Shown one piece after another: positions 53,879 through 62,723 of a stretch of 64,000 bases of DNA; positions within the stretch are counted from its first letter, which is position 1, and each line of letters begins with the position of its first letter. The stretch spans positions 310,001 to 374,000 of the forward strand of contig CAZIVP010000003.1 of assembly GCA_964542915.1 (NCBI GenBank). Reading direction: 5' to 3'. The notes below the pieces were generated by a model that was given only the letters and a program-made list of their open reading frames with translations, was not told the origin of the DNA and did no database searches. The position numbers and the translations under genes are program-made. The DNA is from CAZIVP01 sp964542915 (GTDB lineage: Bacteria > Calditrichota > Calditrichia > Calditrichales > Calditrichaceae).

Positions 53879-55126
53879 TCACATCTTTTTATCACGCATC
53901 ATTTCGATCAAATTAAACAATTGTGCGCGTTCTTCTTTTTGATCGGAAGGCAGGCGCATCACAAAGACACGTCCGCCGTCATCTTTGGAGTATTCGGACA
54001 AATCCCCGCCCATCGAAGTGATAACCATCTGGACGACCGCCAGATCGGTCTGCCGCGCAAAGGCGCTGCGTTTGGCCGGTTTTAACCGGATTGCTTCTTC
54101 CGGATCATCGGTTTGCATTAAATGCGTGTTATCGGTCATGGTTATTTGCAACCATTTATTTTGCACATTACGGATGTGGATTACAATTCGCTGTTCAAAT
54201 TCCGGCGGAGATTCAAAAAGTTCGAAAATTCGCCACAATTGTTTGATGAGGCGATTGAACACAAACTGCAAACGGATGGGGTTGGCGATAACGGGCGGTA
54301 ACGCCTCATCGCTTTCCACGCTTAGTTGGATATGACGGTCGGTCAACTCGTAATTGAGTTGTTTCTTGCAGGCTTCCACGATCTCTGCAATATTGAGCGA
54401 TTGCAGCGAGACATCGGCGGTTTTCATGGCGAATTGGCGAACATCGTTAATGGAAGAAGCAATATACCGGATGCGTTCCAGTGTTTTATCAAGCTCCGTA
54501 ACGGCTTCGGCTATTTCGGGCTCCTCGCTGCTCAGATTTTTATGGATTTTTTCTATCATCAGTTGCAACGCCGTAATCGGCTGGCTAAGGGCGTGTACAA
54601 GATTCACTGCCAGATCGCCCATTTCCTGGTAGCGCTCTTGTGATAAATCCAACATGCGGTGATGGTACAGCTCCTTTTCCAATTCTTTGCGCACTGAGAT
54701 ATCTTTGGCGCTTGCAATGATATACTGTACATCGCGTCTTCCATTCTTTACGAAGCCAAAACTAATGACAACCGGAATGCGATATTGGTTGTGGTATAAT
54801 ACGGCCTCGATTTCATGATAGAGTTCGTCATAGATACACTCGATCAGAGAGCGCTCCTGATTTTGCGTTGTATTGCCTGCCTGTTCTTTCAATTGCAGCA
54901 GATCGTCGATCGCCAAGCCCTTAATATCATTCAGAGAGGCATGCAATAGTCCCAGCGCCATTGTATTGGCGTATTGTATCTTGCCTCCGGCGTCCAGTAT
55001 AAAAACCGCATCGGAAAGGTGTTCTAAAATCGTAACGGTTGTCTGATAGTCTTTGATCGTAAGTTCAGCCATTGCAATGCGCCTTTTTTTCTCGTGTTGT
55101 GTGTTTTGGGGCGGCGTCGTTTTCAT
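53879..55126 (-). CDS. Soluble PAS sensor kinase-like protein (FleS/FlrB-like), divergent ATPase
   Basis: 415 residues with no membrane segment. A PAS domain at about 28-145 (LEHLSDAVFILDAGGKIQYA). The dimerisation/phospho-acceptor helix follows with His178 in NLVHALSQPITALQL, matching the H-box of FleS/AtoS-like kinases. The ATPase half (about 260-400) is degenerate: the N-box is NPIRLQFVFNRLIKQLWRIF and the G1-like segment is TMTDNTHLMQ without DxGxG. Flagellar PAS kinases of this shape phosphorylate a sigma-54 activator (FlrC/FleR) (family knowledge). The sigma-54 promoters nearby fit that; the activator is not in the window. Start: ATG 55126 overlaps the previous stop (ATGA); Met19 at 55072 is a good alternative. 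Confidence 0.72.
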   Translation of the reverse strand: MKTTPPQNTQHEKKRRIAMAELTIKDYQTTVTILEHLSDAVFILDAGGKIQYANTMALGLLHASLNDIKGLAIDDLLQLKEQAGNTTQNQERSLIECIYDELYHEIEAVLYHNQYRIPVVISFGFVKNGRRDVQYIIASAKDISVRKELEKELYHHRMLDLSQERYQEMGDLAVNLVHALSQPITALQLMIEKIHKNLSSEEPEIAEAVTELDKTLERIRYIASSINDVRQFAMKTADVSLQSLNIAEIVEACKKQLNYELTDRHIQLSVESDEALPPVIANPIRLQFVFNRLIKQLWRIFELFESPPEFEQRIVIHIRNVQNKWLQITMTDNTHLMQTDDPEEAIRLKPAKRSAFARQTDLAVVQMVITSMGGDLSEYSKDDGGRVFVMRLPSDQKEERAQLFNLIEMMRDKKM

Positions 55127-55440
55127 ATCTCGATATTCATACTGCCGAGCCGGTTTTGTCCCGTTTTTGCATTTTGAAATTTCCTCACAAATCGCAGCAT
55201 CAAACGCGGAGAAACCCGCAATACTTTAAAATCGATTTCATCAAAGCGCTCGAACGGACGATTGGATTGCATAACCAAATTGTGGCCGGATATGCGCATT
55301 ACATAGCGGTTATTCGCCAGACGGTAAACAATCCGCCCTCGAATCCTTTCGCCTTTTTTCAGATTTCGGCGCAAGGCATCCGCTATGCCGCTATCGATGC
55401 GGATAAACGTTTGTCCTTTAAACGATTGCTGGAAATCCAT
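55123..55440 (-). CDS. Small protein of flagellar operon, FliK-N-like beta protein (unknown)
   Basis: 105 residues, beta-rich. The core GERIRGRIVYRLANNRYVMR, ISGHNLVMQSNRPFERFDEI and DFKVLRVSPRLMLRFV resembles the small beta domain seen at the start of some hook-length-control (FliK-like) proteins: 'G..v.G.v....ngRY.lri.G..l...S..p...gd.i...V....P.l.L'. I cannot assign it further. It sits between fliA (4 bp gap) and the PAS kinase (4 bp overlap), so it belongs to the flagellar operon. Possibilities: a FliK-related fragment or a regulator. Confidence 0.6.
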   Translation of the reverse strand: MDFQQSFKGQTFIRIDSGIADALRRNLKKGERIRGRIVYRLANNRYVMRISGHNLVMQSNRPFERFDEIDFKVLRVSPRLMLRFVRKFQNAKTGQNRLGSMNIEI

Positions 55441-55444
55441 AATA

Positions 55445-56218
55445 TTATTGGTTTAGTTGCGCTCTGATCTTAACCAGTGTTTGATTCAGAATTTGTGAGA
55501 TACGCGCTTCGGTTAGGTGAACGACTTTGCTGATATCCGAAAGCGTAAGTTCCTCATAAAAATAGAGGGCTAAAATCATTTTTTTCCGTTGCGGCAAAGC
55601 TTCGATCAGTGTTTTAAGCCGCTCCCTCAAATTATCCCGTTCAACCCGATCTTCGGGGCTGAGCTGGTCCTCATCGCTCAGCGTATCAATCCGGTAAATA
55701 AAATCGCCCTCATCGTCGCTTACGCGTGTATTAAGAGAAACCATGTATGTCAGCTGGGACGTGTTAAGCAGGGCAAAATACTGTTTCTCCGAAATATCCA
55801 TATAAGCGCAAATTTCTTCGGTGGACGGTTCGAAGCCATTACGGTCGGTGAGTATTTTAACCGCTTTTTCGAGTTGTTTTACCTGTTCGTATTTGTCGCG
55901 TCCCAAAAACCCTTCTTTACGCAGTGTATCTACCACCTCACCGTGGATGCGTTTGTAAACAAATGATTTAAACGGAACACCGGCTTCGGGACGGAAACGA
56001 TCCAGCGCCTTCAACAGCCCAAAAATGCCCGCCTGATATAAATCATCTTCATCCAGCGTATTGGAGTGAGTGATATGGAAACGTTTTACCACATGCTTGA
56101 TAAGCGGGGCATACGATTTTACAATCGCCTCCCGGAGTTTGCTGTTACCGGTTTTCACATACTCCCGGACCAGTTCTTCTCCATCCTGTTTTACGGAAGC
56201 TAATATCTGTGGCATCAT
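55445..56218 (-). CDS. fliA: RNA polymerase sigma-28 (FliA/WhiG family)
   Basis: 257 residues with regions 2, 3 and 4 in order. YAPLIKHVVKRFHITHSNTL, DEDDLYQAGIFGLLKALDRF and PFKSFVYKRIHGEVVDTLRK cover region 2 (about 30-110). Region 4 is ALPQRKKMILALYFYEELTL, SDISKVVHLTEARISQILNQ. It transcribes late flagellar genes such as flagellin, held in check by FlgM (neither is in this window). Overlaps the small membrane-protein gene upstream by 4 bp. Confidence 0.95.
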   Translation of the reverse strand: MMPQILASVKQDGEELVREYVKTGNSKLREAIVKSYAPLIKHVVKRFHITHSNTLDEDDLYQAGIFGLLKALDRFRPEAGVPFKSFVYKRIHGEVVDTLRKEGFLGRDKYEQVKQLEKAVKILTDRNGFEPSTEEICAYMDISEKQYFALLNTSQLTYMVSLNTRVSDDEGDFIYRIDTLSDEDQLSPEDRVERDNLRERLKTLIEALPQRKKMILALYFYEELTLSDISKVVHLTEARISQILNQTLVKIRAQLNQ

Positions 56219-56448
56219 TTATCTTTCTCTTCGATTGCACCCTGTTTTGTCATCGCCTGTGAACTTTGCGGAGGAGCGCTTAAACTCCATCGCAGAATAT
56301 AGAAGGCTAATATCATGACCAATATGGTACCCAGAAAAACAACGGCCGACCGCAGAACGCTGGTAAACAATGAAACGCCGCTTAAAATACCGGATACCAA
56401 CGCGATCAGCGCCACCAGGAACGCAAATTTGTAGATGAAGCTTTTCAT
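56215..56448 (-). CDS. Small membrane protein between flhG and fliA (unknown)
   Basis: 77 residues from the ATG at 56448, whose ATGA overlaps the flhG stop; a longer frame from a GTG at 56457 is less likely. Two hydrophobic helices are visible: FIYKFAFLVALIALVSGILS and SAVVFLGTILVMILAFYILR, then a polar, acidic tail. Its 3' end overlaps fliA by 4 bp (ATGA). The tight coupling on both sides points to a flagellar role, such as an assembly or positioning accessory, but I recognise no family. Confidence 0.75.
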   Translation of the reverse strand: MKSFIYKFAFLVALIALVSGILSGVSLFTSVLRSAVVFLGTILVMILAFYILRWSLSAPPQSSQAMTKQGAIEEKDK

Positions 56449-57314
56449 AGATTCCACTCGAATTCGATTTTACGATTCTCAATGAGTCGTTCGAAAACAT
56501 TGTGCGACTCTTTGCCGTTCGACGCTATGGTTTGAAGCATGCGACGATTTATCAAACGAAAGGCATTCGCCGGCACTGAATTGGGATAATCGATAATAAA
56601 GGGCTTTTGATGTTTTACGGAAGCCGCGACTATGTCATCTTTCTTAACCGAGCCGCCGAAAATAATTTTACTGTTCAAAAATTTCTGTACCATCAGGTTC
56701 ATTTTTTTGTAAAGTATGTCGCCTTCTTCGGAAGTATTGACCATATTGGCCGTAAGCAGAATTGGCACTTCACGGTTTACGCTGCGTACGATTTTGATTA
56801 CGGCATAGGCGTCCGCAATGGAGGCCGGATCCGGTGTAATCAACAGTATGATTTTATCGGATGCCAGTAAAAAGGTGATTACATTTCGTGCAATGCCGGC
56901 GCCGGTATCCAGAAAGATATAATCGTAACGACGCCGAAGGCGGGAAAATGCTTCGGCCAGCTTTTTCAACGCGACATCTTCCAGCTTGATCAGTTCTATA
57001 GACGCCGAGGAAGCGGGTAAGATATCGATTTGACCGGGCCCATCCACGATTACATCTTCGATGGCGGCATCTTTTTGCAATACATCCGCGATTGTCTTTT
57101 GGGGACGCGCTCCCAGGATGATATCAACATTGCCAAGGTGCAAGTCGGCGTCGATCAACAGAACACGGCGATTCATTTGCCGGAGAGCAATACTCAAATT
57201 GGCGCTAAAACTCGTTTTACCCACGCCACCTTTGCCGCTTGTCACGGCGATAATTTCGGAGTGCGACCGTTGACTGCCTTTTTCTATTCCATTAGAAGAC
57301 ACTTGCTTGTTCAT
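56445..57314 (-). CDS. flhG: Flagellar number regulator FlhG/FleN (MinD-like ATPase)
   Basis: 289 residues from the ATG at 57314, which GAGG precedes by 5 nt; the longer frame overlapping flhF is rejected. The deviant Walker A is SGKGGVGKTSFSANLSIALR (about 27-46); LLIDADLHLGNVDIILGA carries the switch I/Asp, and FLDTGAGIARNVITFLLASD the Walker B/switch II region. It is a MinD/ParA ATPase that limits flagellar number and works with FlhF. The C-terminus (about 250-289) lacks the long amphipathic membrane helix of MinD, though a short Arg-rich stretch is present. Follows flhF directly. Confidence 0.93.
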   Translation of the reverse strand: MNKQVSSNGIEKGSQRSHSEIIAVTSGKGGVGKTSFSANLSIALRQMNRRVLLIDADLHLGNVDIILGARPQKTIADVLQKDAAIEDVIVDGPGQIDILPASSASIELIKLEDVALKKLAEAFSRLRRRYDYIFLDTGAGIARNVITFLLASDKIILLITPDPASIADAYAVIKIVRSVNREVPILLTANMVNTSEEGDILYKKMNLMVQKFLNSKIIFGGSVKKDDIVAASVKHQKPFIIDYPNSVPANAFRLINRRMLQTIASNGKESHNVFERLIENRKIEFEWNL

Positions 57315-57321
57315 GCATGCC

Positions 57322-58503
57322 TCATTCCGTTTCAAAGATTTTATTAAAAACATAATCGGCATTGCCGGGGACGATATCGATAAAAATACGTTTACCTTCA
57401 CACATACAGGCTACCGGCAGCTCAATTTCTTCAATGATTGAAAAGAGTTTGCCCGGTTGGCTGGTTTCGTCAAATTTTGTTAAAATCAGTCCGGTCGGCT
57501 TCAACAATAAATAGATAGAGCTGGATAAAAACAGATCCTTAATATCGGAATTCATCCCCAGCGTCAGGAAAATATCGGTCGGTTTGATCTGATTGATGTA
57601 CGCTTCCAGATCATCCAGATAATTCGGAGCAAAGGGGCTTTTTCCGGGCGTGTCCACGAGCACGACTTCTTTATCGGAAAATTTTTCGAGTGCGGCGTGG
57701 AATTCATCTTTACGTTGTGCTTCGACCACCGGCGTTCCGGTCATCTTAGAAAATGCCTTCAGCGCTTCCGACGGGCCGTAGATGTCGGTCGAAATGAACG
57801 CCGTATCGTTTTTGCCGTAAATTTCAGGGTGCGCCGCTAATTTCATGGCGGATGTGGTTTTACCCGAGCCGCTACCGCCTAAAATCAATACCACTCTCTG
57901 TTTTTTGCCTTCCGAATCGGGATGAAATTCATAGGGTTGCAAGCGCCGCTTCATTTCGGATTGTACTGCAGTGATAATCTCTTTACGGCTTGGCGGCGCT
58001 TTCTTTTCCAGCATACGATAGGCTCTGCCCATAAACGTTTCGGCAAGGGCTTCATCGAAGCCTTTGTCCGTGAGTTCTTTTTGAATTTGAGCATAAGGAG
58101 CGGGCAGTTCATCTTTTCCCCTGGCGCCCTGCGTTTGCAAGGCGTTGATTTGTTGACGCAATTCGGCCAGTTCTTCCAGAATTTTCTTTTCCTGCGAGAA
58201 TTGCCCGTTCCGTTTGCTTAGAATGTTGTTAATGACCTGATTAAATTCATCGCCCTTAGCCTGTTTTTTCATCTCTCTTGCGGGCGCCGATGTTTCCTGT
58301 TCCAAAACGGGCGGCTTCCAGGACTTTACCTTTCGATCGTTTTCATTGACCGATAACGTCACTTCAACAACTTTTTCTTTAGACCCGTTGTTGCGGTTCG
58401 GAACTTCTTTGGATTCCAACAGAATAATATCATCGCCGTACTGCTCTTTTGCCTTGCGTATGGCTTCCGGCAGCGATTTGCCTGTAAACTTTTTAACTTG
58501 CAT
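57322..58503 (-). CDS. flhF: Flagellar placement GTPase FlhF (SRP-type)
   Basis: 393 residues. The N-terminal MQVKKFTGKSLPEAIRKAKE and GDDIILLESKEV are the FlhF B-domain start. The SRP-GTPase core has P-loop GGSGSGKTT (209-217), STDIYGPSEALKAFSKMTG and DTPGKSP (284-290); the NG-domain end is LPVACMCEGKRIFIDIVPGN. It marks the pole or site for flagellum assembly and recruits early components. It overlaps flhA by 11 bp. The region between the B domain and NG domain (80-190) is a helical, charged linker as usual. Confidence 0.95.
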   Translation of the reverse strand: MQVKKFTGKSLPEAIRKAKEQYGDDIILLESKEVPNRNNGSKEKVVEVTLSVNENDRKVKSWKPPVLEQETSAPAREMKKQAKGDEFNQVINNILSKRNGQFSQEKKILEELAELRQQINALQTQGARGKDELPAPYAQIQKELTDKGFDEALAETFMGRAYRMLEKKAPPSRKEIITAVQSEMKRRLQPYEFHPDSEGKKQRVVLILGGSGSGKTTSAMKLAAHPEIYGKNDTAFISTDIYGPSEALKAFSKMTGTPVVEAQRKDEFHAALEKFSDKEVVLVDTPGKSPFAPNYLDDLEAYINQIKPTDIFLTLGMNSDIKDLFLSSSIYLLLKPTGLILTKFDETSQPGKLFSIIEEIELPVACMCEGKRIFIDIVPGNADYVFNKIFETE

Positions 58504-60565
58504 CGGGGTATTTTATCACTCCTATGGATTTAATTTCCGTATCGGTATTTAATTCCGAATAAGCCACAATCATCACATTGGGGAAAACAGATTCAATGAA
58601 TTTACGAAACGCCCGTCGTATCTGCGGAGAAAGCAGTATGCACGGTTTCGCACCCATCGTAGCCATCTCTTCTACAAGATTGGCAAGATTATCGAAAAGG
58701 GCGTTCACCTGTTCCGGTTTGAAACCGAGATTTTGTGGAATATGGTTCTGTTCCCGCATACTTGAAAGGATATGATCCTCCAGACGGGGTTCAAGCAAAG
58801 CCACCACTATGTGTTCATTATCGCCCTTAAGGATATCGGTAATGGTTTCCGAAAGGGATGAACGCACATATTCGGTTAGAACATCGGCATCTTTAGTGTA
58901 TCCCGTATAGTCCGCAATCGTTTCCAGAATCGTTACGAGATTACGAATGGGGATCTTTTCCTGAAGGAGATTACGCAAAATATTGCGGATTACGCCCAAT
59001 GAAACCATATCCGGCACCAACCCTTCCACAAGAGCGGCGTGACTTTCCTTAAGGTGATCGAGCATGCGTTGGGTTTCCTGACGGTCCAGCAGCTTATAAC
59101 AATTGTTTTTCAGTACTTCCATCAAATGGGTGGCGATCACGGCCGGCGGCTCCACAACCGTATAACCTGCGATTTCGGCTTCTTCTCTCGATCGCTTCGA
59201 TATCCACATGGCAGGCAATCCGAAGGTCGGTTCTGTCATTTCAATGCCCTGCAATCCGGATTCATCTCCGGGATTGACCACCATAAAATGGTCCATCATG
59301 ACCTGACCGCGGGCGGCTTCTATTCCGTATATTTTAAATACATAGTCATTGGCATTAAGCTGGATATTATCCCGGATGCGGATCGGCGGCACAAGTACGC
59401 CCATTTCCATGGCCAGACTTTTACGAATCGTTGAAATACGATCCAGCAAGTTGCCGCCCTGTTCCTGGTCGACTAAGGGAATAAGACCATAGCCCAGTTC
59501 GATTTCAAAGGCGTCGGGATGCAAATATTCTTCAATATTCTCCGTGGGCGCCGGTTCTTCCACCTCCTGCTCTTCGGCCTGTCTGGCCTGTTCGCTTTTT
59601 TGGAATTTGGTAACCTGGCTGGCGATAACCGCCATAATCACAGCCATAATGGTAAACGGTAGAAACGGTAATCCCGGCATTAATCCCATCAACGCAATGA
59701 CGCCGGCGGAAGCAAAGATCGCATTGGGCTGGCCGACGATCTGGGAGGCGATTTCGTTACTGACATTGGAATCGGAAGAAGCGCGTGTAATCACGATACC
59801 CGCTGCTGTAGAGATAATTAAGGCCGGAATTTGGGCGACCAATCCATCGCCAATCGTTAACAGAGAATAGACGGTCGCGGCATCGCCAATGGGCAGTCCT
59901 CGTTGCATGGTACCGATCAGTAAACCACCGATTATATTGACCAGTGTTATCAGTAAACCGGCGATGGCGTCGCCGCGCACAAATTTACTGGCGCCGTCCA
60001 TGGCGCCGTAAAAGTCGGCTTCTTTGGTAATTGTTTCGCGACGTTCTTTTGCTTCCATATCATCGATCAGGCCTGCGTTTAAATCGGCATCAATCGACAT
60101 TTGTTTGCCGGGCATGGCGTCCAGCGTAAACCGCGCCGATACCTCGGCAATGCGGGTGGCGCCTTTGGTGATGACTACAAAATTAATAATGACGAGGATC
60201 AGAAAGATCACAGTGCCCACCACATAATTGCCCTGTACCACAAAAGAGCCGAACGCTTCAATAATTTCGCCCGCATAGGCCTGGCCGAGAATGAGTCGTG
60301 TGGAAGCGATATTCAAAGACAGGCGAAACAGCGTCAGAATGAGCAACAAGCCCGGAAACACGGAAAAATCCATGGGCCGCAATACGAACAGGGTTACAAA
60401 CAACATCACCAGGGCGCTGGTAATATTCATTACGAGCAACATATCCACCAGGAAGGTGGGCATGGGCAGGACCATAACGGCCAGAATGAGCACAATTCCG
60501 CCGGTTAGCAGAAATCCGCTGTTTTTACTGAAAAAGTTTGACGTTTGCATCCCCTGTTGGGCCAT
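58493..60565 (-). CDS. flhA: Flagellar export-gate protein FlhA
   Basis: 690 residues. The N-terminal ~330 residues form about eight membrane helices with the FHIPEP signature region (RFTLDAMPGKQMSIDADLNA, then RRETITKEADFYGAMDGASK). The cytoplasmic domain (about 365-690) includes GVLVPPIRIRDNIQLNANDY, VEPPAVIATHLMEVLKNNCY and the C-terminal nonamer region that docks chaperones. It is the main proton-driven gate component of the flagellar type III system. ATG directly follows the flhB stop (TAA-ATG) and its end overlaps flhF. Normal length. Confidence 0.97.
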   Translation of the reverse strand: MAQQGMQTSNFFSKNSGFLLTGGIVLILAVMVLPMPTFLVDMLLVMNITSALVMLFVTLFVLRPMDFSVFPGLLLILTLFRLSLNIASTRLILGQAYAGEIIEAFGSFVVQGNYVVGTVIFLILVIINFVVITKGATRIAEVSARFTLDAMPGKQMSIDADLNAGLIDDMEAKERRETITKEADFYGAMDGASKFVRGDAIAGLLITLVNIIGGLLIGTMQRGLPIGDAATVYSLLTIGDGLVAQIPALIISTAAGIVITRASSDSNVSNEIASQIVGQPNAIFASAGVIALMGLMPGLPFLPFTIMAVIMAVIASQVTKFQKSEQARQAEEQEVEEPAPTENIEEYLHPDAFEIELGYGLIPLVDQEQGGNLLDRISTIRKSLAMEMGVLVPPIRIRDNIQLNANDYVFKIYGIEAARGQVMMDHFMVVNPGDESGLQGIEMTEPTFGLPAMWISKRSREEAEIAGYTVVEPPAVIATHLMEVLKNNCYKLLDRQETQRMLDHLKESHAALVEGLVPDMVSLGVIRNILRNLLQEKIPIRNLVTILETIADYTGYTKDADVLTEYVRSSLSETITDILKGDNEHIVVALLEPRLEDHILSSMREQNHIPQNLGFKPEQVNALFDNLANLVEEMATMGAKPCILLSPQIRRAFRKFIESVFPNVMIVAYSELNTDTEIKSIGVIKYPDAS

Positions 60566-61648
60566 TTAATTATTCTCCATCGGCGGCGTTTGATTGTTAC
60601 GGGAAAGATAAATTTTACTGAGAATTTCGGCTACGGCCTGATAGAAGGCCATGGGAATCTCAGTATTGAGTTCACAGGCATTGTAAAGCCCGCGGGCCAA
60701 TGCTTTATCTTCGATAACCGGCACTTCGTTTTCGCGGGCAATGGATTTAATCTTTTCGGCAATTTTAAGTTTACCTTTGGCAACCACTTTCGGCGCGTCG
60801 GCCCGACTCTGCGGTTCGTACTTCAGAGCAACAGCGATATGTGTGGGATTGGTTACGACGACAGTGGCATCGGGTACCGCTTGCATCATGCGGTTCATAG
60901 CCTGTTCGCGCTGAATGGAACGCATATGGCTCTTAAGCTGCGGATCACCTTCATACTGCTTGTTTTCGTCCTTAACCTCCTGTTTGCTCATACGAAGCTC
61001 TTTTTCATGCTGCCATTTTTGATAGGCAAAATCGGCTACCGCCATAATAAGGAGCGCAATACCGCTTTTTATGGTGAGCTCCGAAATGACTTTGAGTATA
61101 AATCCCAAAATCTCAGCGGGGCTGCGATGGGGTAATAAAATATACGATTCCTGATATTTTTGGATTACGCTATAACTAATGATCACCAGGATCGTTACTT
61201 TGAGCAGACCTTTTAACATTTCCACAAGGGAACGCAGAGAAAACATGCGTTTGACGCCGTTAAGAGGATTGATTCGTTTTATATCGGGGATTAATGCTTT
61301 TTTTGCAAAAACCACACCCACCTGAGCCACGTTTGTAGCCAGCGAAAATAACAATAGCGTCAGAAAGACCGGTAAAAGCAGTTTGGCTACCAACGTCATA
61401 AAATCGGCGATCTGTCCGGGCAGTGATTGTGCGGTTATCTCCATAAGCGAGCTTTCCTGATACGTTGTAACGACAAATCGTTTGAACGTACTGCCAAAGA
61501 AACCGCCGACCACATAAAAAGCAAGCAGACCGCCTAACAAAACCGCCACGGAATTAAGCTCCTGACTTCGCGCGACATTACCCTTATCGCGGGTTTCCTC
61601 CCGTTTCCGTTGGGTTGGTTTTTCGGTTTTATCCGCATGATCTGCCAT
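60566..61648 (-). CDS. flhB: Flagellar export-switch protein FlhB
   Basis: 360 residues. N-terminal ADHADKTEKPTQRKREETRD, four membrane helices (about 32-215), and the cytoplasmic FlhBC domain with the autocleavage site NPTH at 267-270 in VVVTNPTHIAVALKY. It switches export from rod-hook to filament substrates. The following KVVAKGKLKIAEKIKSIARE and PVIEDKALARGLY are conserved. Starts 2 bp after fliR. Confidence 0.97.
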   Translation of the reverse strand: MADHADKTEKPTQRKREETRDKGNVARSQELNSVAVLLGGLLAFYVVGGFFGSTFKRFVVTTYQESSLMEITAQSLPGQIADFMTLVAKLLLPVFLTLLLFSLATNVAQVGVVFAKKALIPDIKRINPLNGVKRMFSLRSLVEMLKGLLKVTILVIISYSVIQKYQESYILLPHRSPAEILGFILKVISELTIKSGIALLIMAVADFAYQKWQHEKELRMSKQEVKDENKQYEGDPQLKSHMRSIQREQAMNRMMQAVPDATVVVTNPTHIAVALKYEPQSRADAPKVVAKGKLKIAEKIKSIARENEVPVIEDKALARGLYNACELNTEIPMAFYQAVAEILSKIYLSRNNQTPPMENN

Positions 61649-61650
61649 GG

Positions 61651-62430
61651 TTACATCCCACGCAATAGGTTTAAGACAAAAATTTCCAGTTCATTATAGA
61701 TATACCCGAATAACGTCTGGAATATCTTTAATGAAACCACCAGCAGGAAAATACCGGCGCCGATTTTTAACGGTAAACTGATAAAGAAAATATTTAACTG
61801 CGGCATGACGCGGGCCATAAAAGAGATGGCGATATCGATGGATAGCAGAAAAACCATCGCCGGGGCTGCAAATTGTAAAGCCAGTTCGTAGAGAATACGG
61901 CCGCCCTCTATCATGGTATGGCCAAGTTGGTTACTGAATGAAGCCATTCCCAGCGGCACAGCATCGAAATTTTGAAACAGAACGCCGATCAAAAAGTGGT
62001 GGCTGTCGGACACCAAGAAAAAAACAACAATCACAAGCAGCCAGAAATTACTGATGATTGGTTGTTGTTGTTGTGTACTCGGATCAAACACGTTCATGAT
62101 AGCCATACCCATCTGGTATCCGATATACGAACCCGCCATGGCAAAGCCTTCAAAAATCAAACGGGCGCCGAACCCGATGAATAAACCGATCAATACTTCC
62201 CGAATAATGGCAAGCATCAACGGCAAGATGGATTCATATACCGGCGCGTTCCCTATCCCTATAATGGGGGCAATAATCAGAGTTAATATGAACGCCAGCA
62301 TAATGCGGATATGAACCGACACTGTGGCATAGCCCAGGACAGGCATCGCCATAATCATGGTAGAGAGGCGAATAAACACCAGCATGTATAAGGGCAGCGT
62401 CGATTGTATCTGATCCATAAATGCGAACAT
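61651..62430 (-). CDS. fliR: Flagellar export-gate protein FliR
   Basis: 259 residues with about six hydrophobic helices. RLSTMIMAMPVLGYATVSVH, IREVLIGLFIGFGARLIFEG and FAMAGSYIGYQMGMAIMNVF, DPSTQQQ are the typical FliR landmarks (the last, DP-[ST], is highly conserved). Forms the FliPQR pore. It sits between fliQ (22 bp gap) and flhB. Confidence 0.96.
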   Translation of the reverse strand: MFAFMDQIQSTLPLYMLVFIRLSTMIMAMPVLGYATVSVHIRIMLAFILTLIIAPIIGIGNAPVYESILPLMLAIIREVLIGLFIGFGARLIFEGFAMAGSYIGYQMGMAIMNVFDPSTQQQQPIISNFWLLVIVVFFLVSDSHHFLIGVLFQNFDAVPLGMASFSNQLGHTMIEGGRILYELALQFAAPAMVFLLSIDIAISFMARVMPQLNIFFISLPLKIGAGIFLLVVSLKIFQTLFGYIYNELEIFVLNLLRGM

Positions 62431-62452
62431 ACAGGCGATTCCTATCCTGAGT

Positions 62453-62722
62453 TTAGGGCCCGATGGTGGCTATGTAATTAAAAATTTCATGGGTGAAACC
62501 CATCATAATATCCAAAAACCAGGGCATAAGTAAAAATATGACCACAAATACAAGGATGATTTTGGGTACGAAAGTTAATGTCATTTCATTGATTTGTGTT
62601 GTTGCCTGAAAAATGCCGATTAACAATCCGATGACCAGGCCCGTACCGAGGACCGGTAAAAGGATATAGAGGACGGTCATTAATGCTTCACGGCTTATAT
62701 AAATCACAAAATCGGTTGTCAT
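62453..62722 (-). CDS. fliQ: Flagellar export-gate protein FliQ
   Basis: 89 residues, normal size. Two membrane helices, LPVLGTGLVIGLLIGIFQAT, then TQINEMTLTFVPKIILVFVV, matching FliQ. Forms the FliPQR pore with four copies. Starts 1 bp after fliP's stop codon, so the two are coupled. Confidence 0.96.
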   Translation of the reverse strand: MTTDFVIYISREALMTVLYILLPVLGTGLVIGLLIGIFQATTQINEMTLTFVPKIILVFVVIFLLMPWFLDIMMGFTHEIFNYIATIGP

Positions 62723-62723
62723 G

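Noticed and set aside
53626..53895. 89-codon frame on the minus strand between the flagellar operons
   Set aside because: Arg/Cys/Phe-rich, no family, overlaps the end of the PAS kinase gene in another frame, no ribosome-binding site.
56445..57401. Longer FlhG starting inside flhF
   Set aside because: The extra residues are not conserved-looking, overlap flhF by 80 bp, and a proper ribosome-binding site precedes the ATG at 57314.
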